NCBI RefSeq assembly: GCF_030272615.1
Contig: NC_081406.1
Coordinates: forward strand, 167,977,361-168,041,360
Direction of reading: 5' to 3'
DNA: 64,000 nt
Origin: Cryptomeria japonica
Lineage: Eukaryota > Streptophyta > Pinopsida > Cupressales > Cupressaceae
Part shown: positions 1 to 11,800 of the stretch, piece by piece
How the letters are laid out: each line of letters opens with the position of its first letter
Position numbering within the stretch: the first letter of the stretch is position 1
Translations under genes and position numbers: made by a program
The notes under the pieces: generated by a model
Told to the model about the DNA's origin: nothing
The model's database searches: none
Seen by the model: the letters and a program-made list of their open reading frames with translations, nothing else

Positions 1-582
1 CAAAGAGATCTTCTCACTCTAAGGCTGTCAAACAACCCTTCACCCTAAGGCAACTCTACCCTCCCAAGGGTGAGTTTGGCCTTGAAAACTCACAAAACAT
101 AAATATAATACTCAACCAAAAACAAAGGGAAGAACACAACATCTACCTTCTCAAATAAAACAACAATGGGAGAAAACAAATGCAAACATACCATCTTTCA
201 AAATAGACTTACAACATACATAGATGGTGATGCAACCAACCTTGAATCTGTCAAAAGGATGCAAGGGATAGTTGGAGTAGAGCTTCCCAATTCCACACTT
301 CTTTCTTCTCAAGCCTTAACCAAAATCCTATCCTAAACTTTCAAAACTTCAAGATTCTAAGTCTCCAAAAATGGAGAGTGGGTGATTACCATCCTAAGCC
401 TCAAACCCTTCCCTAAGAAGACTCCTCTCGCTCTTTCCAACCTCTTGGATAGAGTGTGGGCTCACATTGGTTGGTCTTCCCAACCTCTTACAGACTTACT
501 AAAACTGGCAACTGAAAAGGTAAGAGAAAGTGGGGAAGAGGAACTGACACATGAAAGAAAGGTTATCTAACCTAGGAGGAAT
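1..582. other. Flanking DNA left of the first retroelement, no gene recognised
   Basis: Moderately AT-rich sequence that ends at the target-site duplication CCTCC (583-587). It continues on the far side of the inserted element at 8510. A 62-codon open frame at 382-570 shows no recognisable domain and I do not call it a gene. No LTR, terminal repeat or coding similarity is apparent. Confidence 0.5.
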
Positions 583-587
583 CCTCC

Positions 588-1860
588 TGTAAAGCGGAAA
601 AATCAAACCCTAGTTGTTCTCCTCTCCCCCAACTCCAAGGAGGGAGAAGGGAGAGTCACTAGGGTTGATGGTTTTCACTTAGGAGGGACTTTACATTCAA
701 AAGAGGGGTTGAAACCCGCAATGATCCAATCCCACACAATGCAAGATTGGATTCTAAATGAGTTTCAAGGGTTGTGACATCAAGGATACCCTCTTTTGTA
801 AAGAATGTAGATAGAATGATTGAACTAGGAATGCATGTAAAGCAGGAAAGATTCACTTATAAACAGAGATAGGGATACGGGATGAAGCTGCGGACCTGGA
901 ATTAGCAGTAAAATGTCGAGACGGTGCTGTTCTGCAAATTTGAGCGGAAGTTGACGGGACGATGGCGCCCGACATGCACACGATCCTCCGAAAAATCCGC
1001 GAAACGAAGGGGGATCTGTTCGTCTCTGCACAAGGATTCCAGATCTTCAATTACAGCCACGTACCTGCAACCTACACACAGAAAAGAGAGGATGATTGGG
1101 GGGTTAGGGATCAGGGGTTTGCCTTTAGGTCAAACCCTAGTTTTGGAATTAACCAAGAAATGAGAATGCTGTAAATGTAAATGTTTGTAATGTAAACAAG
1201 TACTAATACCTTGTTGTAAGAATGTTTGTATTCTTACATGCGAAGGTGTAATGTATGTAATATGTTGTATGTTGTATGTGATCTCCTCTTCAATGGTTGA
1301 ATCCTTGTCTTGAATGCAACACCTAGCCTTGAATGGAGACTTCGAATGCTCAATTGCTTGAAGGAATGCTTGAATGCTTGAATGCTTGAATGTTTGAATA
1401 TCGCTTCCGCCTCTTGCGCACATATGTTTTCCTCTTTTTTTACCTCCTCGAATGGGAGGGGAAATGTAGTTTATATACTTGTCAATTAGAGCTGATAAAC
1501 TGATTTTCCCAACCTTAGGCCGACCAGGAAACATTATTTCCTAAATTGCAAACTTAAAGACCCGATGCCCAAAAGAGACCGGGCCCAAAATAGGGCTAGG
1601 GACCAGGGCGCTGGGCGCCATGGTCCTCGGGGACCAGGGTGTTGGGCGCACTGGTCCTGAAGGACTAGGGCGCTGGGTGCCATGGTCCGACCTCCTGGGA
1701 TAGCAGGGTGCAAGGAGGGATCAGGCCAGGATGCAGAAAAATGCAGTTTTTTGTGTTATAAACAGGTTTCGGGGTCTCCATTCGGGTTCAATGTTGCACC
1801 GCCATCGTGAAGACCCAAATGCAGTCGAAATTGCAAGTGTCACAATTTTAGGATGCTACA
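588..1860 (-). repeat. 3' LTR of the gag-only element
   Basis: 1273 bp, matching 7244-8504 almost base for base. Many differences from its partner are C/T or G/A changes. It holds a short (GAATGCTTG)n run near 1343-1398 and three 30-bp units at 1601-1690. Confidence 0.93.
1601..1690. repeat. Three tandem 30-bp GC-rich units inside the 3' LTR
   Basis: Three consecutive units follow the pattern GGACCAGGGCGCTGGGCGCC plus ATGGTCC. Each unit is close to self-complementary (GGACCA...TGGTCC around GGCGC..GCGCC), so each can fold as a hairpin. The same array lies in the other LTR at 8244-8333. Confidence 0.8.
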
Positions 1861-1875
1861 TTTAGCCCCCACTTT
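1861..1875 (-). other. Polypurine tract of the gag-only element
   Basis: Read on the minus strand this is AAAGTGGGGGCTAAA, directly followed by the LTR start TGTAGC. A purine-rich tract touching the 3' LTR is the usual primer site for plus-strand DNA synthesis. Confidence 0.8.
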
Positions 1876-2609
1876 AGCGAGAGTATAAGCGTACGCTCAT
1901 ACTTCCGGTAAAGTACAAGGAAACAACATTGAAAAACTTTTACCACGTCAAGGAGGCAAGATACACCAAGCCCCCAGTGGACTAAGGATCTTACGACTTC
2001 GATTGACAAAGTAAAAGGGAAGATCACGAGGGAGAACAATGACTGTCAGTAGTAAGGTTCCCTCACTATGAGTCATGCAAGAAAGATATCAAAAATTTTC
2101 AAGGCAAAGCTAAATTTGTCAAGAAATTTTCAAGTATCTTGAAAAGATATGAACGGGATGTATGCCCCCCTACGTTAAAGCGATCGTACACGCCTCACCG
2201 GGGGTGATTGCTTTAAGGTAGTGATACATATAAGAAATGAGAAAGGAGCACGTTATCACAAGGATTTAGCCTCCAAGTTTGAGATAAGCCCAAGGATAAT
2301 AGACACAAAACACAAAGCACAAGGTGACTTCGCTTTCCTCGGGGTCAGTATGCTATCTGATAATTCATGTATATCATATGTATGTATGCATAATTGTTCT
2401 TCATTCCCCAATCAAGGAAGGTCACCTAGAAGAAGGGAACACATGTGTCTTTTGAGTCAACATGAGAGAGACCAAAAGAGATCTCAATGGTTTGCATCAT
2501 CCTCAAGTAGACAAAACTAAGGACAACAAATAGAAGAATGAGAATAACACATAGAAGAAGTAACAAAAGAGATCAAGAGAGGAGGAGAGAGTCTGCTATG
2601 CTAATGAAA
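1876..2609 (-). other. 3' untranslated part of the gag-only element
   Basis: This stretch lies between the gag stop and the polypurine tract, where gypsy elements of this type would be followed by several kilobases of pol. No pol motif is present on either strand. The 99-codon open frame at 2221-2520 on the opposite strand looks accidental. Confidence 0.6.
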
Positions 2610-5600
2610 CTAGTCTAGCACGTCATCTACCCCCTGATCTTGCTGATCAAATTTTTGGGAAGGCAGGAAACACGCTAGAGGAGGAACATCCAACACAGCA
2701 GATGGAGCTATCACAAGATCCAAACAAGGGCTATGTTCATGTTCCGAGCCACGTTGTTCTTGTCTAGGAGCTAGGATAAGTGTTTTAGAAAATTCGTTAG
2801 ATAAATGGTTATCAACATCAACATATTCATATTCACTATCAAAATGAACAGGAGTAACACTTTCATCATGCATAACATTTTCATCTATATCATCATCAAG
2901 ATTTATAAAAATAGGATCTTTAACTCGCACAGGATCAAGACCATCATGCATCTTATGTTTAGGAGATTTCGGCTCAATCTTCGGCTGAGGAGAAAATGGA
3001 ATAATACTGGCTGAATGTGTTTTTGGGGATTGCAAAGTTTGAAAAGCAGCTGCCTGAGCTCTAAGACGACGCTTTCGTCGGCGTTCATGTGCAGAACGAT
3101 TTCGTCTAGTCTTAGTAGGAAGTTGAGAAGAGTGGGGAGGAGGAATGTTCTCATCCTTATCACTTGGGTGTTTAGGTTGTGGTCTCTTGGGTTGAATAAT
3201 AGGAGAAGAGGAAGGTCTCTTCTTTCCATAAGAGGAAGGAGGAGGAACTGCTCCATATAAGGGAGGAATATTTGGTTTAGGAAGGAGATGAAGTCCATCA
3301 TGACGAGGAGGTATAGGTGTACTTTTAGGAAGTTTATTAGATATAGGCATAGTCACATTCATAGGAATGGGTTGGGAATCTTCTTGAGGAAAGACATTAG
3401 TTTTATCTTTCAAAGGAAGAACTTCCTTCTCAAGAACAATAGGAATGTCAAGTTTGGGTGTTCTAGGTTCACTTAGAGATAGGATCATATCCTTTTTCCA
3501 CTTTTGATAAGAGTTAAAAAGATGATCACTTCGCGGAGGAAGAGATTGGAATTGTTTAAGCCAAAAGTAATCAATAGGAATGCTAGAAGTTCTTTCAGTT
3601 GGTTTAAAGAGACTATGATTGACAGTAACAACTTCACCATTATGGGGAAATTTCAAACACTTGTGAATAGGAGAAGCAATAGCCTTCATGGAAGATAGCC
3701 AAGGATAGCCTAGCTTCACACGAAATTGTTCGGACGATGGAATAATAGCAAAGCTCACATCAAGGGATTTGTTATGAACCTCAATAGGTAATGTAATAGA
3801 ACCAATTGCAGGAGAAGAAAATGCATCAAATAATTTCACAACCACATTTGTTTCGTCATAGATCACTTGATTCAATTGCAAAGTAAAAAGAAATTCTTCA
3901 GTAATGACATTAAACATACAAGAAGGATCAATAAGCACTCCACGGAAAGGTGTATTCTTGACTTTTGCAACTATATATAAAGGACCATCAGGTGCCCTAA
4001 TATTTTCACTGGAATCAAATGTGATGGAAGGTTCTTTAGGGATTTTCTGCTGCTCTACAAAGTTAATCACATTTGGAGTCATAGACACAAGATCATCAGG
4101 TGAGACAGAGGAATCATTAGTATCAATCGCATTAGAGGTATGAGAAGGCAATGGATCAATAAAAATCTTAAGATTTTGGTTAGGAGGAGCTACAGATGTG
4201 TTGCCTTTATCATTCACACCAGAAACAGAGATAGTATTATTATGAATCAAATCTTGAATTTTACCCTTTAAAGCAAAACATTTTTCAGTATCATGCCCAG
4301 GATGACGATGAAATTGACAAAAAAATTTGTTATCAAAATAGGGTGAATTAATCTTTGCAGGATCTATTTGCTTTATAGGAGGAAGAGTAAGCACATTTTG
4401 TTCCAATAACTTATTCATAATACTATGCAATGATTCATTCAAAGGAGTAAGCTTTCTTTCTTTCTTGAAAAACTTAGAAATAGGAGGCACACCTGATGCT
4501 GCATTCACATTGTTGTTGATGATGTTTTCATTGAATTTAATGGACTCTCTGTTCGGTTTAAACTTCCCAAATGGTTGTTGACTACTATCACCCTTATCAC
4601 TCGGAGCCATAGGATTTGCTTGTTCCATTTGACTCACAGTCAATTGATAATTGTGAAGAGTTGCGCACAACTGTTGGAAAAAAGTAAACTCAGAAAACAA
4701 AAGTTTTTCTCTAATATCTTTTTGTAAATTAGAAATAAAAATTCTTTGAATATCATTGTTAGGTACTGGAAAGGAAATTTGAGCATACAAATGCTTATAT
4801 CTACCAATGAAATCAGTCACTTTTTCTTTAACACCTTGTTTACAATGCATTAAATCAATCAAAGTAACTTTAGGACTTATATTGTTTTGAAATTTATTGA
4901 ATAAAAGCATTTGCAAGTTGTTCGAAAGAAGTAATAGAATAAGAAGGCAACGAGCAATACCATTTTAGGGCTTTATCTCTTAATGTTCTAGTAAACAGTT
5001 TTGCAAGCAACCTTTGGTCATAAGCAAAATCGGTACATATTGTTTGAAAGGTCTTAACATGTGTTAGAGGATCACCCTTACCATTATAAAGCTCCAAATG
5101 CAGAATTTCAACATGTTTAGGGGGGATAGCTCGAACAATGTCAAGAGAAAGTGGGCTCACAACATCAAATGTGGGCACACTAAACTTAGATTGATTCATA
5201 GAGGCAATTTGTTGCTATAAAGAAGAGACAGTTTGTGCAAGATTGTTAATGGTCGCTTCAGTCGAAGAGTTCATATTAGACGTGTTAGATTGTGATGGAG
5301 GTATTATGTTATTGAAAGAAGGTATTGATTGAGAGTAAGGTGGTGGGACACTATGATAGTTAGTCATAGGAGATGATTGGAAAGGAGGAACACTACAAGG
5401 AGGAATGGAATGGTTAAATGAATTGCCCCCTTGCGTCATGTTCATTTGTGGAGATATAAGAGGAACACTCATTGAAGGAATGAATGAAGAAGTTGGATTG
5501 AATGAAGGAAGAGGGTTGATTGAAGAAGAAGGATTGCCCCCATGACTAGTGATCATAGGAGGAATGTCTTGTATTGAAGTAGTCATTATGTTTGATGTAA

Positions 5601-6060
5601 AAGTAGGTATACTAGCAATAGGAGTTGTCAAAGGAATAGAATCATTAACTTGAGTAGGAGGTTGTGTATAACCTAAGCTTTCGGCACAACTTTTCATCGG
5701 CATCACATTCGAATCCACAATGTGTGCAATACCATGCAAAATATCAATTCCATTCTTATCACTTTGAACCATACATTTTAGACCCTCAATTAATGAAAGA
5801 GCTTCACTATCGGGGTATTCTTGAGACATCCATTGTCGAAAATCATCAAATTGGTTATCCTATTTCGAAAGTTGTTCTACAAAAACCTCATGGAGAGCTT
5901 CTTCATCATTAAGAGGATTAGAGGAATTACCCATGTCCTCGTTAAAAAGGCCATTCAAATTAGGTTCCATCTCCTCAGTAATTAAACCTTGGAAAGCCTT
6001 AATTCTAAGGCTTCGTCTAATGGGAATAGTGTAAGTAGGGATTATTGTTGTAAAACTCAT
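2610..6060 (-). pseudogene. Broken gag with protease-like region, Tat/Athila type
   Basis: Gag is the capsid/nucleocapsid precursor that packages element RNA in cytoplasmic particles. The frame opens with ATG at 6058-6060. It is interrupted by two TAG codons (5860-5862, 5215-5217) and by a frameshift near 4895-4916, after which it runs to 2610. In order it shows: a Ser/Pro-rich N-terminal part, a capsid-type region (around 5190-4600) with the KALKWYCSLP motif, an unusual zinc knuckle C-x2-H-x4-H-x4-C near 4310, a protease-like region with V-L-I-D-P-S where D-T/S-G is expected (near 3930), the L-G-Y-P-W-L motif near 3700, and a long basic, Pro-rich tail. The knuckle type and the LGYPWL block are typical of Tat/Athila elements. 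The missing glycine in the protease motif suggests no proteolytic activity. The stops could be read-through sites but look like decay. Confidence 0.85.
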
Positions 6061-7222
6061 GCACTAAAGAGAGAGAGAAGATTTTGAATTTTAGAGGTAG
6101 CAAATTTCAATAAAATCAGCCAATCTCCTAGATTTAAGTTGTTAAATGCAAACAGGACAATCTCCCAAAATTTCGGAAAAAATGTCAGGGACCGTGGCGA
6201 ACGGAGTGCACACGGTCCTCGCAACTTTTTTCAAAATTTTCAGGGATGAAAGTTATGATGATTTTAAAGCTAATCTGAAAAAATTGAGTGGTTTTACGAT
6301 CTGTAGATAGGCCAAATTAAAGTTGCAATCTCAAAATTGAACCCTACCAAGATTGTTGAAAAATGTAAAATTTGAATTTTGAAAAAGAGGGGGAAACTGA
6401 AATTTTGAATTTTATGATTTTAGAGGGAATACCAAAAGAAATGCAAGCTTTGAAATTTAAAATTTGACTCAATTTCATGCAAAATTCAAATTTTGGAAGT
6501 GGAAATCAAGGTTGTTGCAATTAAACACCTAACTTCAAAAGTCACAAACTGCAAAAATTTTAATAAAACACTGAAATTTCGAATTAATGCCAACACACTT
6601 TTCAGATTTAGGACAGTAAGAAACACAATTTTGATAGAAATTTCAATTCCAATGATTTTTGATTGATTATAAGCCTTTTATCTGAGGAATCACTAGACCA
6701 ACTTTGACTTTAATTTTGAAAGTGTTAGAATTGATAAAATCAGCCAAAATTCTGGATTTTAGCAGAAAAATACAGTAAGATCTAGCTCCCGAAATTTCGG
6801 AAAAAATGTCGGGGATGAGGGCGCTTGGGGTGCACACGGTCCTCGCAACTTTTTTCCAAATTTTCAGGGATGAAAGATATTGTGATTTTATTGTGGAATC
6901 CAAAGTTACAGCCGATTTGGAGGTGTTTTGATCAGTGAAATTATCAGTCAAAGGTTGAATCAAGAAGGTTTTAAAAATTAGGGTTTTGACATTTAACCAC
7001 TTAATTTTCAGAATTAAAGTACAAATATGAATTGACAATTTGCAATAGAAGGGTAGATTTGAAACAAGCATTAACAATTAAACATTCCACAAGTTTAATT
7101 AAAAAGTAAAATTTAGGGTTTTTATGCAATTAGCCTCTAAAATTTGCAAAAGATCAAACATGGAAATGTAGTTAAGGAAGCAAATTTTTCAGATCTAACC
7201 ATGAATAATCAGAATGAGGATG
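6061..7222 (-). other. Long leader of the gag-only element with an internal duplication
   Basis: About 1.16 kb of non-coding leader between primer site and gag ATG. Two related stretches of roughly 150 bp (6112-6258 and 6735-6884) share the core GTGCACACGGTCCTCGCAAC. A diverged form of that core also occurs in both LTRs (974-988 and 7630-7644). No protein is encoded. Confidence 0.7.
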
Positions 7223-7240
7223 TTCACGTTAGGTTCACCA
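7223..7240 (-). other. Primer-binding site of the gag-only element
   Basis: On the minus strand the LTR end is followed, after TTT, by TGGTGAACCTAACGTGAA. It begins with TGG, complementary to the universal tRNA 3' CCA, and 9 bases match the 3' end GGTTCACCA. This is not the common initiator-Met primer site; I cannot name the tRNA with certainty. Confidence 0.65.
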
Positions 7241-8113
7241 AAATGTAAAGCGGAAAAATCAAACCCTAGTTGTTCTCCCCTCCCCCAACTCCAAGGAGAG
7301 AGAAGGGAGAGTCACTAGGGTTGATGGTTTTCACTTAGGAGGGACTTTACATTCAAAAGAGGGGTTGAAACCCGCAATGATCCAATCCCACACAATGCAA
7401 GATTGGATTCTAAATGAGTTTCAAGGGTTGTGACATCAAGGATACCCTCTTTTGTAAAGAATGTAGATAGAATGATTGAACTAGGAATGCATGTAAAGTA
7501 GGAAAGATTCACTTATAAACAGAGATAGGGATACGGGATGAAGTTGCGGACCTGGAATTAGTAGTAAAATGTTGAGACGGTGCTATTCTGCAAATTTAAG
7601 TGGAAGTTGACGGGATGATGGCGCCCGGCGTGCACACGGTCCTCCGAAAAATCCGCGAAACGAAGGGGGATCTGTTCGTCTCTGCACAAGGATTCCAGAT
7701 CTTCAATTACAGCCGCGTACCTGCAACCTACACACAGAAAAGAGAGGACGATTGGGGGGTTAGGGATTAGGGGTTTGCCTTTAGGTCAAACCCCGGTTTT
7801 GGAATTAACCAAGAAATGAGAATGCTGTAAATGTAAATGTTTGTAATGTAAACAAGTCCTGATACCTTGTTGTAAGAATGTTTGTATTCTTACATGCGAA
7901 GGTGTAATGTATGTAATATGTTGTATGTTGTATGTGATCTCCTCTTCAATGGTTGAATCCTTGTCTTGAATGCAACACCTAGCCTTGAATGGAGACTTCG
8001 AATGCTTGAATGCTTGAATGCTTGAATGCTTGAATGTTTGAATATCGCTTCCGCCTCTTGCGCACATATGTTTTCCTCTTTTTTCACCTCCTTGAATGGG
8101 AGGGGAAATGTAG

Positions 8114-8121
8114 TTTATATA
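8114..8121 (-). promoter_or_regulatory. Possible TATA box in the 5' LTR
   Basis: The minus strand reads TATATAAA in an otherwise mixed-composition LTR. The same octamer is kept in the other LTR at 1470-1477. A TATA box in this part of an LTR would drive the genomic RNA; the assignment rests on sequence alone. Confidence 0.5.
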
Positions 8122-8243
8122 CTTGTCAATTAGAGCTGATAGACTGATTTTCCCAACCTTAGGCCGACCAGGAAACATTATTTCCCAAATTGCAAACTTA
8201 AAGACCCGATGCCCAAAAGAGACCGGGCCCAAAATAGGGCCAG

Positions 8244-8333
8244 GGACCAGGGCACTGGGTGCCATGGTCCTAGGGGACCAGGGTGCTGGGCGCCCTAGTC
8301 CTAAAGGACCAGGGCGCTGGGCGCCATGGTCCC
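8244..8333. repeat. Three tandem 30-bp GC-rich units inside the 5' LTR
   Basis: Counterpart of 1601-1690, with the same near-palindromic 30-bp unit repeated three times and scattered C/T and G/A differences. Confidence 0.8.
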
Positions 8334-8509
8334 ACCTCCTGGGACAACAGGGTGCAAGGAGGGATCAGGCCAGGATGCAGAAAAATGTAGTTTTTGGTGT
8401 TATAAACAGGTTTCAGGGTCTCCATTCAGGTTCAACATTGCGCTGCCATCGTGAAGACCCAAATGCAGTCGAAATTGCAAGTGTCGCAATTTTAGGACGC
8501 TACACCTCC

Positions 8510-8798
8510 AAGTTGCATTTTCGCTCATCTTGGGAAAACCAATCTTTGAGGTGTCAAATCAGTCACATGAGAGTGGTTACATGCTTAAAAATACCCCTAA
8601 CCCATAGGTATACCATATGGACCTTTGGAAAACCCCCAAACTAACCCTAGGAGTCCATTTGACCCCTTAGAAACCCACCTGAAGTTAACCTATGGGTCAA
8701 TCTTGAGTTGACCACTCCAAGACTCTCTACCCAAGGCAAGTCTAGGACCGCACTCAATTATTTGAAAAAGGCATTGGTTGAAACAATTTCCCTCCAAG
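8510..8798. other. Flanking DNA between two insertions, no gene recognised
   Basis: Continuation of the sequence at 1-582 after the element and its TSD. It ends at the TSD GGACA (8799-8803) of the next insertion. No coding or structural signal seen. Confidence 0.5.
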
Positions 8799-8803
8799 GG
8801 ACA

Positions 8804-11800
8804 TGTAATGCCCCACCAGGAACCCTAAAGGATAGCAACACAACAAGGCAACTAAAAGGCGCAATAATTTTTTTTTTTTTTAAAGATTAAACGAATTAAC
8901 CATAACTTGCACAATAATTAACATAAGCGGAAGACTAACATTTACATCCTAAAGGGTTACCAACGAAGATTACTTCTAAGAAAAAAACCACATCACAATA
9001 TTAATCCAATCATCCATCTAAAATTTGAGAAAGCCAATAACGATTAAATAACTCATATTCATAATTTGATCTCCAAAAGATAGGCTTAAAGAATTACAAC
9101 ATACGTACTTCCAAAGATTCATTTATACATAATAGGAAAGATAATTGAAACAATATACATCCCATGACTTAAATTACAATATTTCATAAATTACATGGCT
9201 TCCATAGAACAATAAAATACCAAGGTTACAAGTTGCTGATACAATGACCACACGGGCCTCAAGGTACAAAATCAAGAACATAAGTGCTACACGAAGTAAG
9301 AACCAAGATGCACCGGCGAAGCCAATCCTCGCGTGAAGGTAGGAACAAGATGTCCGATGGGAAGTGGCACTACCACCCGACCATGTGATCCCATAATGGA
9401 ACCACCCCACCGTGCTAGGAGATAGCAGACGACCTTCAAGCAAGCAAGAAAAGTACAACAGTACACATGACTCCGCAGTACACAAGTGACTCGACTCACA
9501 AAACACTAGCGACCCTAGAGAGAGAGTGTCATCACATGGCTTAACATGGTTACCCTAGGTAGGTCTCCATAGGTCCCGGCCCCCATCATGGGTTATCCTG
9601 GTAACCTCTCCCGAACCCCCGACTCCATCTAAGCATCATGCGGACCCTACCATCCTTTCGTGAGGACAAGGTGGTAGGTTTGCCATTCCAGGCCTTCCCA
9701 AACACCTTGAGCCTATACAAGCACTCAACCGTGTACGGGGTGCATTATCTTAATTAAATTAATAACTACCCACCCCCTAAACAAATTATTAGGTTATCAC
9801 TTAACAGCTGACTTTCGAGGGGTTATCCTGCCATCCACTTTGGGTGCGGCCCCCGCCCGAAAGCCACTCTCTCTACTAGGTCACTAACTGGATAAGACTA
9901 TCTATGAGAACTCTATGGTGGACTAACAACCATAAATTATCCAGACATAACACAGGTGGAGGACTCACAGTCACAAATCCAGGGTTGACCATAAGGGACA
10001 TAACACATAAAAGCCCACTTCCTCAAGGTTTGAACATCGACACCTAACCAAGGGTAAACACTGACAACATAATGACAATTTTAAACATAATGCGACGACA
10101 TTAAAACAACTAGACTGCAATTATAAAAACACAAGATCCTACACAAGCAATCTTTCTTTGAGCAGTCAACATTTAAATCAAATTAAACAAATGTGAATAT
10201 CGGCTAATATAAAATAATTCCATAATAACAACTATTCGTCGAATACAATCATCATACAATTATCTTACGATATTTGGATAACAACACTAATATCAAATTT
10301 AACCCAACTTTCCTTTATTCCAAGCATTAATACTAACTTCTAAATCATTTTATTTATTTTCACGATACCAAGCAATTAATCCTCATCACTAAATCAAAAA
10401 AATTACTAATTAATCTTAACATCATTATAAACTACAATTAACACATTATTATTATTTAATATTAAATAATAACATATTGTTATTATTGTTTAAATAACAA
10501 TATATTATTACTTAATATTAAACACAAAATACACTTATTGATTTTATTTAAAACCACTAACATATAATATTATTTTCATTTTTTTTTTTAAACTAAAAAA
10601 AAATATTAAAAAAAACAACATTTAACAATAACGTGGGGCCCCCACGCACCCACGGCAGCATGCGCTGCTTTTCCCAAACTGGGGAATGCAGCGAGCTGCA
10701 TCCTCAGCTTGGGGAAAGCAGTGTTGCTGCTACCCCACGCTGGGTGATTGCAGCGAGCTGGAAGGGAAGGGGGGTGCGTGGCTGGGCCGAGCCCAGCTCC
10801 CCGCCATCGCCCCCAATGCATTTGATTTCAAATTTAATCAAATTTTTTTTTGGTTTAATAAACAATTTAAACTCGTTTTTAAATAAAAATGACTGAGACT
10901 TAAAAAAAAAAAAAACTAAAGACAGAGACAGAGGTGAAAACCTCTGTTAAAACCTAATTAAAAATTAATTTTCCAGCCACCATAATTTGACAAACATTCA
11001 ACCAAAAACAAATTAAAAGAGTCACTGGTAATGCCAATTTTACCAGCAATAACAAATCTTCTGAGACAAAACAGGGGCATTAAAATTTCGTTCAAATCAG
11101 CCCAGTTCACTCTAAAATACAAATTAAATGGGAATAGAAATTATCTCTAACCTCCAATTGAATTTATTTTCTCCCAACAAGCATGAACAAGGAAATTTAA
11201 CTCATGACCATCATTTTTAAACTGGAAATTATCAGGGGGAGGTATTTTATGAATGCTTGGCAAAATTTTGCCAGCATAACACTACTAAAACCCAACAAAT
11301 TTCCAATTACAAACAACAAAATAAACTAAGAAATTTCTTGCACAAGCAAAGATGAAACAATATAAATTTAGTTAAGAAACTATATGGAGAGAGATTAAGT
11401 TTGAATTTGATAACAAATTGGTAGAATTCTTCTTCCACAAACCCATGACAAACAAACACCCAACACCCAAAATTCACAATTCAAGATTTTAAACAAATAA
11501 CAGAAAATGGGAAGAAAGCAAGGATTTTTTTGTTGAAATAAGCAAGGATTCAACCAACCTCTATGATTTCCAAGCAGGAATGGTATGCCTCAGCAGGAAT
11601 CCCAGCTAGTTCAAACCCAAATCCACCCTTCAAGCAATTTTTCCAGAATTTCTTTCTCCTCCTCCAAAATAAGCATAACCCCCAAAATCTCCTCCAAAAT
11701 GATTTAGTAAGACAATCTTTTAACCTAATTTTCTAGGTTGCAATATTTCTATTTTTAAAAAAAAAATATTAAAATCCCACAATTGACTTTCTTTTCTTTT

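Larger units (their letters stand above)
588..8504 (-). mobile_element. Gag-only Ty3/gypsy element of Tat/Athila type (non-autonomous), complete with LTRs and TSD
   Basis: Two near-identical direct repeats (588-1860 and 7244-8504) begin TGTAAAGCGG and end GCTACA on the plus strand. The pentamer CCTCC flanks the whole at 583-587 and 8505-8509, which is a perfect 5-bp TSD. A primer-binding site abuts the right LTR and a polypurine tract abuts the left LTR, so the element is read on the minus strand. The only coding content is a gag-protease-like frame (6060 to 2610). No reverse transcriptase, RNase H or integrase motif is seen, and only about 0.75 kb lies between the end of this frame and the 3' LTR. 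This is the layout of terminal-repeat elements that keep only gag and need enzymes from a partner element. Seen directly: LTRs, TSD, primer site. Known from the family: LTR element structure. Inferred: dependence on a partner. Confidence 0.93.
7244..8504 (-). repeat. 5' LTR of the gag-only element
   Basis: 1261 bp. On the minus strand it starts TGTAGCGTCC and ends CCGCTTTACA, so both ends are canonical TG...CA. It carries a possible TATA box (8114-8121), the 30-bp triplicate (8244-8333) and a (GAATGCTTG)n run (7999-8042) whose copy number differs from the left LTR. Confidence 0.93.

Noticed and set aside
2221-2520. Plus-strand frame of 99 codons
   Set aside because: It lies antisense to the 3' untranslated part of a minus-strand element and shows no similarity.
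5215-5862. In-frame TAG codons in gag as programmed stop read-through
   Set aside because: The same bias to TAG occurs in every decayed frame of the window, together with frameshifts and lost catalytic residues. Decay explains it more simply than recoding or a changed genetic code.
7786-8644. Open frames of 159 and 173 codons in the 5' LTR of the gag-only element
   Set aside because: They lie on opposite strands within the LTR and across its border; only fragments correspond in the other LTR. No domain.
10606-10896. Overlapping open frames in the GC island of solo LTR copy 1
   Set aside because: Composition effect inside an LTR, with no similarity and nothing comparable in copy 2.
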